Below, piece by piece: positions 35,883 through 44,885 of a stretch of 64,000 nt of DNA. The DNA is from JAZKDW01 sp040387375 (GTDB taxonomy: Bacteria > Pseudomonadota > Gammaproteobacteria > Burkholderiales > Burkholderiaceae_D), in contig JAZKDW010000049.1 in the NCBI GenBank assembly GCA_040387375.1, positions 1 through 64,000 of the forward strand. Reading direction: 5' to 3'. A model generated the notes under the pieces. The model did no database searches, had not been told where the DNA came from, and worked only from the letters and a program-made list of their open reading frames with translations. How positions within the stretch are numbered: the stretch's first letter is position 1; every line of letters starts with the position of its first letter. The translations under genes were made by a program, and so were the position numbers.

Positions 35883-36730
35883 TTCTTTGCTCCGTTATTC
35901 GAACCGGGCTTGCGTGTTGCCCGGGATGCCGCCGCAAGCTGAGCCGCGAAGGCGATCTTCTTTGCTCCGTCAGGGATCTGGGGCGTGAAGGTCGCATCGG
36001 TAATTGCGGGTGCAAAATTCCAGTCTATAAACATTGCCCGGAACGCCGGCTGGCCTGGATCGTTCCGGTAGGTCACGACGGCGCGCAGCGGCACAGGTTG
36101 GGCGCCATCGGCGACCCAGATCTGAAAGTCGACCGTATCGGTACGAGCGGCAAGGTGATGCGACGGCGTGCCGTACAGGTTAGTCTTCTCCACATAATCG
36201 ATCGAGCGTACCCGCTTCTCCAATTCCTCCGGCAGCCGGCTCATCAGCAATACCGCAAGCGGAAACCGCATCCCGAGGTCGCTGACGAAGTGCACGATGC
36301 TTTCGTCGAGGCCACCCGGTTGCGGCTCCGTCGCATAGACCTTGTTGGTGAGATCGACCAAAACGATCTCCTTGCCGGTGAACACGACATCCGTCCGCGA
36401 ACCGTCGCTGCGTTCGGCTTCGATACGCAACCGGTCCGGCCGGCTCAGGACTACTTTGCGGCGTTCGCCAAACTCGATTTTCTGCCCGGATTCTTGTACC
36501 GCGTCGTAACTGCTCGTCAGGCTGACATTGAAGGCAGGCGCCTTGGCAAGGAACTGCGCCATGCGCATCAGGATTTCGCGCGCTTGTTTTTGCGAATCGG
36601 TAGCGGTTGCCGGCTGCGCTTCTGTGTTGGTTGGCTGCTGCGCATAGACTGAACCCGCAGCCGCGGCTACAAGTACCGATGCCCATAAAGTCTGCACGGC
36701 CCAACGTCCAATCATGATGATGAGTTCCAT
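35879..36730 (-). CDS. DUF2092 periplasmic protein
   Basis: From the ATG at 36730 (GGGAGGAAATTC upstream) the protein has 283 residues with a signal peptide ending SVYA. It has the LolA/LppX-like half-barrel pattern of DUF2092: ILMRMAQFLAKAPAFNVSLTSSYDAVQ, RRKVVLSRPDRLRIEAERSDG, VVFTGKEIVLVDLTNKVYA and HHLAARTDTVDFQIWVADGAQPVPLR. Such folds often bind lipids or lipoproteins. It is the first gene of a two-gene operon with the repeat protein. The 365 bp upstream of it (36731-37095) shows no gene. Confidence 0.88.
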   Translation of the reverse strand: MELIIMIGRWAVQTLWASVLVAAAAGSVYAQQPTNTEAQPATATDSQKQAREILMRMAQFLAKAPAFNVSLTSSYDAVQESGQKIEFGERRKVVLSRPDRLRIEAERSDGSRTDVVFTGKEIVLVDLTNKVYATEPQPGGLDESIVHFVSDLGMRFPLAVLLMSRLPEELEKRVRSIDYVEKTNLYGTPSHHLAARTDTVDFQIWVADGAQPVPLRAVVTYRNDPGQPAFRAMFIDWNFAPAITDATFTPQIPDGAKKIAFAAQLAAASRATRKPGSNNGAKK

Positions 36731-37095
36731 GAATTTCCTCCCTATCATGATGTTCGATCCAGCGGCAATTACATGCATCGGGAGCAGGCATCAGAACGGT
36801 GCGATGCCAAAAGCGTGTTTCTCGGCGATCGTCTTTTAGGCGAGACAAGGTTGACTGCCAAACTGCATCAGCGCCAATTCAGATACAGGCGAGCAACGCA
36901 GATATTTCCATTTAATGCCAGTTGCGCCCGCTTTCCGGCAGATTGTTTCCAGAATAGTGTGTGGCTGGTGAAGTGCAATTGGACCTTGGTCCCATGTTCC
37001 CTTCTTCGGTGATGGACTGGTGGCATTCCATCGACACGGCATGGTCAGTTCCATGTCGGTCGCCAGACGCGATTGACTGGCGCCAGGCTTTTAAT

Positions 37096-37794
37096 TCAGA
37101 GCACCATCCGGTAGATGGAAACTCGCTTTATGTTCTCAATTAATACAAAACGTTTTGGATCGCTCAGCAATTTTTTCAGAACAGGGTTGTAGTAGACAAT
37201 GTAGCGATTCTTCGACGTACGAGCGGACGCTCTTATATTCTTCAGCACATTGGACATGATCTCTTCGTTAAAGGGATTGCCGAAGAAGATGACCGCATCC
37301 TCATCCGGAAATTCGTAATGGGCCGCATCCATGCAGACTATTTCAATTTTTGTTTCAAGGCCATTTTTGAATTGAGGACGTTGAACGTTATCTTCTGCAA
37401 TCTTCGCCAGATGTGGGCAAAACTCGACGCCGACTACACGTTTGAATGAGCAGTCCGCGGCCACGATAAGTGCGCGTCCTTTACCGCACCCCATGTCGAA
37501 AAAAGCGAATTGAGAAGGTCCGATACCGGCCATCGACCGCATTATCTGGTGCAGGGTTTTTAGTGGTGTCGCTTCATAAGGTTCTGCGGAAAGGTGCAAT
37601 GGATTTGCACTATCTTGCGGATGTGTTACCCGCTCGATGGTTTCGACTCCCCATTTACGATCGAATCGCGACTCGGTAAAACTGACCACGGTTCTTCTGT
37701 AAATGAAATCCACAGTATGTTTTGCGGCAGGGATGAAACCCTTCGTACGCAGTTCGGACAAGAAGCGGGAAAAACGTATCGCGGGATATTGCAT
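37096..37794 (-). CDS. Class I SAM-dependent methyltransferase
   Basis: The ATG at 37794 is preceded by GGAGG four bases upstream and gives 232 residues. Motif I is FFDMGCGKGRALIVAA, followed by VVGVEFCPHLAKIAEDN and a motif IV-like FFGNPFN. The closest resemblance is to small methyltransferases next to glycan or acyltransferase genes; the substrate is unknown. It lies 74 bp downstream of the FemAB-like gene on the same strand, and the two probably form an operon. This stretch appears more AT-rich than the flanking housekeeping genes. Confidence 0.83.
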   Translation of the reverse strand: MQYPAIRFSRFLSELRTKGFIPAAKHTVDFIYRRTVVSFTESRFDRKWGVETIERVTHPQDSANPLHLSAEPYEATPLKTLHQIMRSMAGIGPSQFAFFDMGCGKGRALIVAADCSFKRVVGVEFCPHLAKIAEDNVQRPQFKNGLETKIEIVCMDAAHYEFPDEDAVIFFGNPFNEEIMSNVLKNIRASARTSKNRYIVYYNPVLKKLLSDPKRFVLIENIKRVSIYRMVL

Positions 37795-37868
37795 CACACC
37801 TCCGCCAGACAACGTGCTATTTATTTTTGATAAAACCGCACTGGAAACCGTATTGGCGCCAACGCGAA

Positions 37869-38960
37869 TTATCCCGGCATGTATCGCTTGAGGCTGCGCA
37901 AGGAATTTAAAAAATGATAGGCGAGCCGTGATGTGGCGTTAACACTTTCCTTTTCCCGCGCCTTATCGAGCAGCCAGTGCTTTGCCAGGTGGGTGTACCC
38001 GTTATATGCGGTCCGCACGGCTAGGCGACTGTTTAAAACAAGATGTATTAATGAACGGTATATCATCAGGTCGTCAAGATGGTGCCGAATGCCTGAAAGC
38101 TGGTACTTGTATTCGTACTGCCCCCACATAAAGTGGAATTCCTTGCCGCCGCGTTCAATGCATCCGCAAATGGCTCGATAAAAACAAAGGGTTCCGAGCC
38201 GGTAGTTGTCGTACTGGGCATCATGGCCGCTCACGACTGAAAAATAATTTTTCCCTACTTGAAAGCAGATTGCACCGGCACACGTGCGGCCGTCGATTCT
38301 CAGGATGGCCAGCACGCCACGCAGTTTGACCAGCTTGATGATCCGTTCGGTTTCTTCCTCATCGATGTACGAGGCCTTGTTCTTTACAGCCATCCTTGCC
38401 CTGTTTAATTCAATGATGTCGCGAACATGCTGCTCGCTTATTTCTTCCATCTGATAGATGTCGAAGCGCAGTAACGGAAAACTGCGCGTCAACCTGCTCA
38501 TGTGGCGCCTGATGTTCTTGCGTGTTGAATTCCCCAGACTTGCCAGGTATTTTTCCGGTGTGTCAGGTAGTGTCAGGACAATGTCATGTGAGGTATTAAA
38601 GCGTTGATACTGATGCGAATTGTGCTGCATGTTCGTTTGAACTGCACGGAACGAAATGACATTGACCGCAGAATACGTGGCGAAGATATATCGAACGAAA
38701 AGGTCGATTTCCCTTGCGTCGACGTAAATCTGCTCATTAATTACCTGTGCCTGGTTTTGTTTAAGCCGGAACAAAAAGACAGCGGTTATTGTGCCGTCTA
38801 CTTCTGCGACATAGGTATGCGTATTCTCGCCAATGTCGCCATAGATTTTCAGGTAGGCGAGTGTTGAGTAAATATGGCGATACAATCTTTCCATTTCTGC
38901 CCCGGCAAAAGACGGAATAAAATTTTCGTAAAGAGAAATGAAAATTTTTTTCGAGCTCAT
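37869..38960 (-). CDS. FemAB/BioF2-like GNAT-fold acyltransferase
   Basis: From the ATG at 38960 the protein is 363 residues. It contains the GNAT/FemAB pattern: a first lobe with LPDTPEKYLASLGNSTRKNIRRHMSRL, then a second with GAICFQVGKNYFSVVSGHDAQYDNYRLGTLCFYRAI and LDDLMIYRS. This matches the BioF2-like (DUF482/CelD) acetyltransferase group, often encoded with polysaccharide or lipopeptide genes. The start is uncertain: no clear ribosome site precedes 38960, and a frame opening at 38978 is possible. Confidence 0.8.
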   Translation of the reverse strand: MSSKKIFISLYENFIPSFAGAEMERLYRHIYSTLAYLKIYGDIGENTHTYVAEVDGTITAVFLFRLKQNQAQVINEQIYVDAREIDLFVRYIFATYSAVNVISFRAVQTNMQHNSHQYQRFNTSHDIVLTLPDTPEKYLASLGNSTRKNIRRHMSRLTRSFPLLRFDIYQMEEISEQHVRDIIELNRARMAVKNKASYIDEEETERIIKLVKLRGVLAILRIDGRTCAGAICFQVGKNYFSVVSGHDAQYDNYRLGTLCFYRAICGCIERGGKEFHFMWGQYEYKYQLSGIRHHLDDLMIYRSLIHLVLNSRLAVRTAYNGYTHLAKHWLLDKAREKESVNATSRLAYHFLNSLRSLKRYMPG

Positions 38961-39459
38961 AAGGTATTGGAGGGGCAATCAATGACATGGAGCTGCTCTC
39001 GGGCATGCGCCGAAAGGAGGGCATGCAGAACTCATCGTAGACTAGCGAGACAAGTCGCGGTTGAGCGATCACAAATGCAGGGCCTGATCTGAAATCGTGA
39101 TGTTAACTCTGGCGCAGGCACCGAAATGGAATGATCCGGTTGGGTTCTCTTTATGCGTGTGATGGGAGTCAGGCTTTTAGTATTTTCTTTCCGCGCTGTG
39201 CAAGTTATTGAACTGCGACCTTGCTATGTCAAGCAATCTCGCAGTTCTCTAACTTGGTTGATAAGATATTAAAAGTCTGATCGCCTCATTTCCTCATCAT
39301 GCAGGCGAATTAAAACCTTTCGTTTCCCGCAATGGCAATGTTTGAAATTCATTGCCAGTCTCTGATCGAGTCTGGCTAACAGCCGACATCAACCGCGCCA
39401 CAAGCCCCAATAGGTGCAATCGCGAAGAAAATGATCTTTGCGGCGCCACTTCAGAAAAT
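38961..39459. other. AT-rich intergenic region upstream of the hip operators
   Basis: About 500 bp with no supportable gene on either strand and no clear RNA structure. It separates the leftward FemAB-like gene from the rightward hipBA module. Confidence 0.5.
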
Positions 39460-39569
39460 CCATCATAGATATCGTTTAGTGCTGATTAATCAGATATCTA
39501 TGACAAAAAAATAGCTGATATATTGGTATAGATATCTGATTACTTGCTACAATCCGATATCTATGATGG
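39460..39569 (+). promoter_or_regulatory. Four-site nested operator array upstream of hipB
   Basis: Four copies of a site near tcngatatctatga lie here. Their GATATC centres are at about 39470.5, 39495.5, 39533.5 and 39558.5, so spacings are 25, 38 and 25 bp. The outer pair (39460-39474 and 39555-39569) is a perfect 15 bp inverted repeat. The inner pair (39487-39500 and 39529-39542) is a perfect 14 bp inverted repeat. The last site ends 10 bp before the hipB start. HipB proteins autorepress by binding several operators, so these are the expected targets. Confidence 0.75.
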
Positions 39570-39579
39570 AGATTAAGGT

Positions 39580-39906
39580 ATGCCGAAGAAACTTCTCAAG
39601 CCGGAGGCTGCACCTTCGCTGGTGCTGGAAAGGCTTAAGGTCTGGGGCAGGTGCATACGCACTCAACGGGTTGCACAGCAAATCCTGGCCAGCGACCTCT
39701 GCGCACGAATGGGCATATCGGATGCCACGTTGCGCCGCCTTGAGAGAGGGGACCCAGGCGCGAGTGCGGCGACGTATCTTGGAGCCCTCATGATTCTGGG
39801 AATTCTGGACTTTGTTGCACCCATGCCTGACCAGCATTTTTGGTCTGACCATGCCTTTGCCCGCGCCCGTCCGGCTTCCGCTGGTGAAGAATATGAAAAT
39901 TTCTAA
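39580..39906 (+). CDS. hipB: HipB-like antitoxin (Xre-type helix-turn-helix)
   Basis: This 108-residue protein has a helix-turn-helix at about residues 25-75 (TQRVAQQILASDLCARMGISDATLRRLERGDPGASAATYLGAL) typical of HipB/Xre antitoxins, and a short C-terminal tail. It is expected to dimerise, bind the operator array just upstream and neutralise HipA. Its last 14 bases overlap the hipA start, the coupling usual for toxin-antitoxin pairs. The symbol follows context and fold. Confidence 0.85.
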   Translation: MPKKLLKPEAAPSLVLERLKVWGRCIRTQRVAQQILASDLCARMGISDATLRRLERGDPGASAATYLGALMILGILDFVAPMPDQHFWSDHAFARARPASAGEEYENF

Positions 39907-41143
39907 GCGCCTGTATGTTTACCTTCAGCGACCCGACACAGGGGAGTGGGTCACTGTGGGCCGGTATGCGCTTCATGAAGATGGATTGACTGGCGTGTTT
40001 CGATACGCCCCAAGCTACGCAGACGCCGGGCTGACCTGGTCCATCGATCCCGTCAATTTGCCATTTTTGCCGGATATCGAACATCTGGCCCCCCGGTACC
40101 GCGGACTTCATGATGTGCTGCGCGACGCTTGTCCAGATTCGTGGGGAAAGATGCTCATGCAACGGGAGCACAACTTGCCGCAAAATGCGCATGATTCCGA
40201 CTATTTGATCCATGCGAGGAATGGCGACCGTTGGGGCGCCCTGGCTATTGGGACTTCCCCACGTCCGTCCATTTCCGTATTGGCAAGTCCGAAGCTGCCG
40301 CAACTGGAAATCTTGTCTCAGGAACTGGTCGCCATGTACGAACGGCGGCCTCCAATTGATGCGCGAATACGGAAGCAACTGATGGCGACGCCCAGCATGG
40401 GAGGCGCCCGGCCCAAAGGCACCTTGCAGGAAAAAGATGCGTATTGGCTGGTAAAGCCAATTTTGCCTTCGGATACGCTGGACATACCTCTGCTCGAACA
40501 CGTCACCCAGCAATGGGGAACAGCGGCTGGCTTGAATTTCGCACGATCAATTCACCAGCAAGTCAAAGACGGGTTAAGCGTCTTGCGAGTACGACGATTC
40601 GATCGCGTCGGCGAGCGCAGGTCCATGGCAGTGAGTGCCGCCTCCCTGCTTGGAACGGAATATCCCGGCGGTCTGGAAACATCTCGCTGGAGTTATCCTC
40701 GACTGGCAGAGGAACTGAAAAGGATAGGCGCGCCACTGGAAGACCGGTTCGAACTGTTTGACCGCATGGTGTTTAACGCGATAGTCGGGAATGATGACGA
40801 CCATCCGCGCAACCATGCCGTCATCTATCACGCAGCGGAAAAACGGTGGCGTCTATCCCCTGCATTTGATGTGGTGCCTCATCCAGACGGGCACCCGAGA
40901 GCACTAGCCATGCAACTGTCGCTGGGACGGTTCGACATTGGGCGCGACGCCGTCCTGGCAGATGCAATACGTTTTGGTTTTGACAGTCGGGAAATGGCAG
41001 CGACCCATCTGGATGTTTTGCTGGTGCGGATTACCGATGCTTTTGAGTTGGTGCTGCCCATGCTTTCCGCGGATTTGCAGCACCTGATGAAGAGGCGCCT
41101 GGAAAGCGGCCTGCCTCTTTTGGGAAAGCCGCGCTTAAGTTAA
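39893..41143 (+). CDS. hipA: HipA-like serine/threonine kinase toxin
   Basis: From the ATG at 39893 (GGTGAAGA upstream) the protein is 416 residues. It has the HipA N-terminal barrel (YVYLQRPDTGEWVTVGRYAL...FRYAPSYADAGLTWSIDP), the glycine-rich loop MGGARPKGTL, the VRRFDR block, the catalytic loop NAIVGNDDDHPRNHAVI and the metal-binding LSPAFDVVPH. HipA kinases phosphorylate targets such as glutamyl-tRNA synthetase and promote growth arrest or persistence. Catalytic residues look intact. Its stop codon is the first triplet of the palindromic element at 41142, so the C-terminus may have been altered by that element. Confidence 0.92.
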   Translation: MKISKRLYVYLQRPDTGEWVTVGRYALHEDGLTGVFRYAPSYADAGLTWSIDPVNLPFLPDIEHLAPRYRGLHDVLRDACPDSWGKMLMQREHNLPQNAHDSDYLIHARNGDRWGALAIGTSPRPSISVLASPKLPQLEILSQELVAMYERRPPIDARIRKQLMATPSMGGARPKGTLQEKDAYWLVKPILPSDTLDIPLLEHVTQQWGTAAGLNFARSIHQQVKDGLSVLRVRRFDRVGERRSMAVSAASLLGTEYPGGLETSRWSYPRLAEELKRIGAPLEDRFELFDRMVFNAIVGNDDDHPRNHAVIYHAAEKRWRLSPAFDVVPHPDGHPRALAMQLSLGRFDIGRDAVLADAIRFGFDSREMAATHLDVLLVRITDAFELVLPMLSADLQHLMKRRLESGLPLLGKPRLS

Positions 41144-41301
41144 GTACCCGGCCGGAATAAATTGGGAGATGGATGCGGTCCTGGCCGGATGTGATGCAAG
41201 GCGCCCGGGCCGCCGCAGTGCGAGCACTGCAAGGGCCGGGCAACGCGGCAGCGCGCCGGTCAGGGCCGCAGACACTCACAATTTATTCCGGCCGGGTACT
41301 T
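41142..41301. repeat. 160 bp palindromic (MITE-like) element with 23 bp perfect terminal inverted repeats
   Basis: The arms at 41142-41164 and 41279-41301 are perfect 23 bp inverted repeats (outer part aagtacccggccgg). The GC-rich interior is itself imperfectly palindromic. It is centred on a gcagtgc-ga-gcactgc hairpin at 41215-41230 and has gcggtcctggccgg opposite a near-complement ccggtcagggccgc. The 7 bp cttaagt occurs on both sides (41134-41140, 41299-41305). It lies between convergent hipA and the SWIM gene and encodes nothing. Confidence 0.75.
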
Positions 41302-41314
41302 AAGTACCCGCCTC

Positions 41315-43075
41315 TCAAATCTCCTTGATCACGACATCCAGCAGCTTGATGAAATTGCGCTTTTGTTTGTGCTGAGCCCGCAGGCCTGCAAGATAAACCT
41401 CAAGTGCGTCGTCCCGACCCAGACCTTGCATCAGTTTGCTTGCCTTGCGAATGAGTCTGATGGCTTCGTCATAGGCGGCGTTGTTGGTTCGCCCAACAAT
41501 CTCCGGAATCACTTTGCGATAGAGCGTCAGTGCATCGGCGGCACGCGTTTCTTCAAGTTTTCCTGCCAGTGATATCAGCAGATTTTGCCCGCATGTGCCA
41601 CGATGAAGCGCGTCCCATGCTGCGTCGAGATCGTTTTCCCACAACGCGACTTCCACCCGCAGTGATTGGTCGGGCGTTGAAGGTTTTGGATTCCAGCGGC
41701 TTGTCGTCTTTACTCTTCGCGCGATGTCGGCATCGATTTGTTCCAGTGCACGCTGGCGTTGCTGCGGCCAGATGTTCAACTTATGCGCGATGGCGGAAAG
41801 CTTCTTGTAGTGCTTCAGACTCGGATATTCTTCAAATTGAATCCATGTCAGCTGCAGCGCTTCGTCAGTGCGCCCGCAGTCAAGGTAGATCCCGAGCAGG
41901 AAATCGCGCAGTTGATTATCGACTCGCAGTGGAAAAGCCTTTAATCCGCGCTTGGCCCAATCAATCGCCTTGTCCTGTTGTCCTGCCTTCTGATAAATCT
42001 CCGCAATCTCCATGAAGTGATGAGACCGGGACAGGTCCCTGCATTTGATTGCCACCAGTTCTTCGATATCGCCGGACATCTCGGCAAAGGTCTTCATGAT
42101 GTGCGTGATCCGCCAGCGGCCAGTCTCGACAGTCGTGTCGCGGTTCGGGTCGGCCTCAAGCGGCTTGATCTGGCTCCATGCCGCTTCCGCCATGTTACGG
42201 AAGTGTTGCCAACCGCTGTCGCCCAAAACGTTGCGATAAATGTTCGCGCTGCCGGAAAATGATCCAAACGGTAAAGTGGTCTCATAGCGGAACAGGCGCT
42301 CCGCAAGGGCGATCGGCTCGGGTTTTGCCAGTTCGCATGCTTCCAGGTGAAGGTCGCTCAGTCGTAGCAAAACATCGCCCACCTCGCCCTCGGAGTCGTC
42401 GACCTGTTCGAGCGTTTGTTCGATCCGCACGATCGCATATTCGCTCAGTTCAGTCAAGGTGGCAGCGCGTTCCGGTGCGAGCATTTCTTCCAATGAATCT
42501 ATTACCTGGCCCAGGCCGAATGCGAAAGAGTGGGTTTCCTCCCAGTCGAGGAAATCGGGAATATGCGTGGCGTCATCGATTGCCTTGCGAAATGCATTGT
42601 CGGCGTTGATCGGATCCGCTTTGCATTCTGCATTCAGCAGAAGAGAACGGTAGAGCACATCGTCTCGCACAGCCACTTCCAAAAGCAGTTCGATCAGCGT
42701 TTCGGGTTGTTGCACCGACAGATATTCGCGGATCTGTTGCCACGGATCGTGCTTCTGTTTTGTGGGTGTGGAACCCGGCGCCAATTGTTCCTGGTTTTGC
42801 TCAATCCAGGCGAGTCCTGCGGCGACACAATGCTTGCAGAAATAACCTTCGGCGGCGTGCGGGCAGGTGCAGTGGTAGCCGAGGTCGCCATTCTTATCCC
42901 ACAGTAGGACCAGATAAATTTCGGTGCCGGCGACGCGCGCGGTCAGCTTGTGGCCATCGTCGAGCAGGCGGCTGACGGCGCGACCGGAAAAATAATCTTC
43001 GCCACGATTGAATGTGGTGTTTCCGGCGAGAGTTTTCAGCGATTCCCGCGAGATGAGTTCTTCAAGATTGGACAT
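41315..43075 (-). CDS. SWIM zinc-finger protein
   Basis: From the ATG at 43075 the protein has 586 residues. A SWIM zinc finger (CxCx-C-x-H pattern in YHCTCPHAAEGYFCKHCVAAGLAWI) sits near residues 60-80. The rest is a long helical-repeat region with TPR-like units (EIYQKAGQQDKAIDWAKRGLKAFP; LLGIYLDCGRTDEALQLTWIQFEEYP). SWIM fingers bind DNA or proteins; several bacterial SWIM proteins accompany helicases, though none is here. The frame extends to 43213 without family-like sequence. The ribosome site is weak. Confidence 0.88.
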   Translation of the reverse strand: MSNLEELISRESLKTLAGNTTFNRGEDYFSGRAVSRLLDDGHKLTARVAGTEIYLVLLWDKNGDLGYHCTCPHAAEGYFCKHCVAAGLAWIEQNQEQLAPGSTPTKQKHDPWQQIREYLSVQQPETLIELLLEVAVRDDVLYRSLLLNAECKADPINADNAFRKAIDDATHIPDFLDWEETHSFAFGLGQVIDSLEEMLAPERAATLTELSEYAIVRIEQTLEQVDDSEGEVGDVLLRLSDLHLEACELAKPEPIALAERLFRYETTLPFGSFSGSANIYRNVLGDSGWQHFRNMAEAAWSQIKPLEADPNRDTTVETGRWRITHIMKTFAEMSGDIEELVAIKCRDLSRSHHFMEIAEIYQKAGQQDKAIDWAKRGLKAFPLRVDNQLRDFLLGIYLDCGRTDEALQLTWIQFEEYPSLKHYKKLSAIAHKLNIWPQQRQRALEQIDADIARRVKTTSRWNPKPSTPDQSLRVEVALWENDLDAAWDALHRGTCGQNLLISLAGKLEETRAADALTLYRKVIPEIVGRTNNAAYDEAIRLIRKASKLMQGLGRDDALEVYLAGLRAQHKQKRNFIKLLDVVIKEI

Positions 43076-43370
43076 GATGCAATGATGGAGGTCAGGTCGG
43101 AATTTGGATTGGAAGCGGGTGGATTCAACGCCGGTATTGTAAATGCTCCATGGCCGACATGGCACGGCAAGCGCTCCGGGCGGCCTCGTAAAGCAACACG
43201 AACGCTGACGCAAGACTTGTTTTGAAAGGAATCATGACAGGCGAGCTTTTCTCGATGCCCTGGCCAGTCTGCCATCCGCGCCAACTGGCGGCGTGTAAAT
43301 GATCTCGCCAGCCTCATTTTTTTGAGGATAGCCTCGGCTTTGACGGTCCAAGCGGTTTTCATTCAATTAA

Positions 43371-43400
43371 AATTGAAAAAGGCCAGCACGATGGCTGGCC
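43371..43400 (-). terminator. Terminator of tRNA-Pro
   Basis: Reading leftward, ggccagc and gctggcc arms form a hairpin followed by tttttcaatttt. It lies 18 bp beyond the tRNA 3' end and would end that transcript. Confidence 0.8.
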
Positions 43401-43417
43401 TAAGTCTTTGATTCAAT

Positions 43418-43494
<77 letters not shown>

Positions 43495-43692
43495 ACAAGC
43501 TGGGAATTATAGCAGACCGCCAACCAATACAAGTATCTCGTTGACATCGCTTTGACGATTTCGACCCGGCCCCGCAACTGCTTTGCGAAAATCCATTCAC
43601 CCCGCACAATAGAGCCACCTCAATCACCATTTCCGTATTTCCTTTGCGCGCAAGCAGTGGACGCTAACGCCGCAACGGATACCCTGACCCCC

Positions 43693-44829
43693 ATGCCAAT
43701 CAAAATCAGCCAACTTTTCGACGCCGGCGCCATTGATGTCCTGCGCGCCGATTCTCCCCAGACGATTGAAGTCAACATCCGCAAGGATTCGCACGCAGAC
43801 CTTGCGCAGTGGTTCTATTTCCGCGTCCAGGGCGCGCGTGGGGAAGCGTGCACGATACGCTTCATGAACGCCGGGCAGGCGATTTACCCCGGCGGCTGGG
43901 AAAACTATCAGGCGGTGGCGAGCTACGATCGCGAGACCTGGTTTCGGGTGCCGACCGCCTATGACGGCCGGGTGATGACGGTGACACACACGCCGCTGCA
44001 CGACAGCGTGTATTACGCCTATTTCGAACCGTACTCATGGGAGCGCCATCTGCGCTTGCTGGGCCGGGCGGCGGTCTCGCCGCTGGCGCGTGTGCTGGAT
44101 CTTGGCAACACGGTCGATGGCCGCGACCTGAACTTGGTCGTGGCCGGCGATCCTTCCGCGCAAAAGAAAATCTGGATCATCGCCCGCCAGCATCCCGGCG
44201 AGACCATGGCGGAGTGGTTCGTCGAGGGTTTGCTCGAGGCGCTGCTGGACCCGGCCAATCCGATTGCGCGCCGGCTCTTGCAGCGCGCGGTGTTTTACAT
44301 CGTGCCGAACATGAATCCGGACGGCTCGGTGCGCGGCAACCTGCGCACCAACGCGGCCGGCGCCAACCTCAATCGTGAATGGATGACACCATCGATGGAA
44401 ATCAGTCCCGAGGTTTTTCTCGTGAAGAAAAAAATCCATGAGGTGGGATGCGATTTTTTCCTGGATGTTCACGGCGATGAAGCCTTGCCTTATGTATTTG
44501 TGGCGGGCAGTGAAATGCTGGAAGGTTTCAGTGAACAACAGGCGGCGGAGCAGGCGGCTTTCATCGCGCAGTTCAAGCAGGCCAGTCCGGACTTCCAGTC
44601 GCAGTATGGGTATGGGTCGGGCAAGTACCGGGAAGAGATGCTGAAGCTGGCGTCGAAATATGTCGGCCACACTTTCAAATGCCTGTCGCTGACGCTGGAA
44701 TTGCCATTCAAGGATAATGCGGCGCTGCCTGATGCGGCGGTGGGCTGGAGCGGGGAGCGTAGCGCGAAGCTGGGGGCGGCTGTGTTGCAGCCGATTCTGG
44801 GCGCGCTGGAAAGTGTAGGGGCGGGCTGA
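43693..44829 (+). CDS. M14-family cytosolic-type zinc carboxypeptidase
   Basis: From the ATG at 43693 the protein is 378 residues. An N-terminal beta-sandwich (about residues 1-115; WFYFRVQGARGEACTIRFMNAG and YDRETWFRVPTAYDGR) precedes a peptidase domain. That domain has zinc ligands HPGE and, later, the His in LDVHGDE; PNMNPDGSVRGNLRTNAAGANLNREW; and the catalytic Glu in LTLELPFKD. This is the cytosolic carboxypeptidase (Nna1/AGBL-like) subfamily. Eukaryotic homologues trim tubulin tails; bacterial substrates are unknown. The frame opens at 43552, but the preceding residues are not family-like. Confidence 0.9.
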   Translation: MPIKISQLFDAGAIDVLRADSPQTIEVNIRKDSHADLAQWFYFRVQGARGEACTIRFMNAGQAIYPGGWENYQAVASYDRETWFRVPTAYDGRVMTVTHTPLHDSVYYAYFEPYSWERHLRLLGRAAVSPLARVLDLGNTVDGRDLNLVVAGDPSAQKKIWIIARQHPGETMAEWFVEGLLEALLDPANPIARRLLQRAVFYIVPNMNPDGSVRGNLRTNAAGANLNREWMTPSMEISPEVFLVKKKIHEVGCDFFLDVHGDEALPYVFVAGSEMLEGFSEQQAAEQAAFIAQFKQASPDFQSQYGYGSGKYREEMLKLASKYVGHTFKCLSLTLELPFKDNAALPDAAVGWSGERSAKLGAAVLQPILGALESVGAG

Positions 44830-44885
44830 GGGTTACGTTTTTAAGGTGTCAGCCTGGATTGCGGTTCGCACGGGAAGGACTCCCC

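Noticed and set aside
43036..43362. 108-codon minus-strand frame overlapping the SWIM gene start
   Set aside because: No ribosome site, low-complexity tail, and it overlaps the true coding frame.
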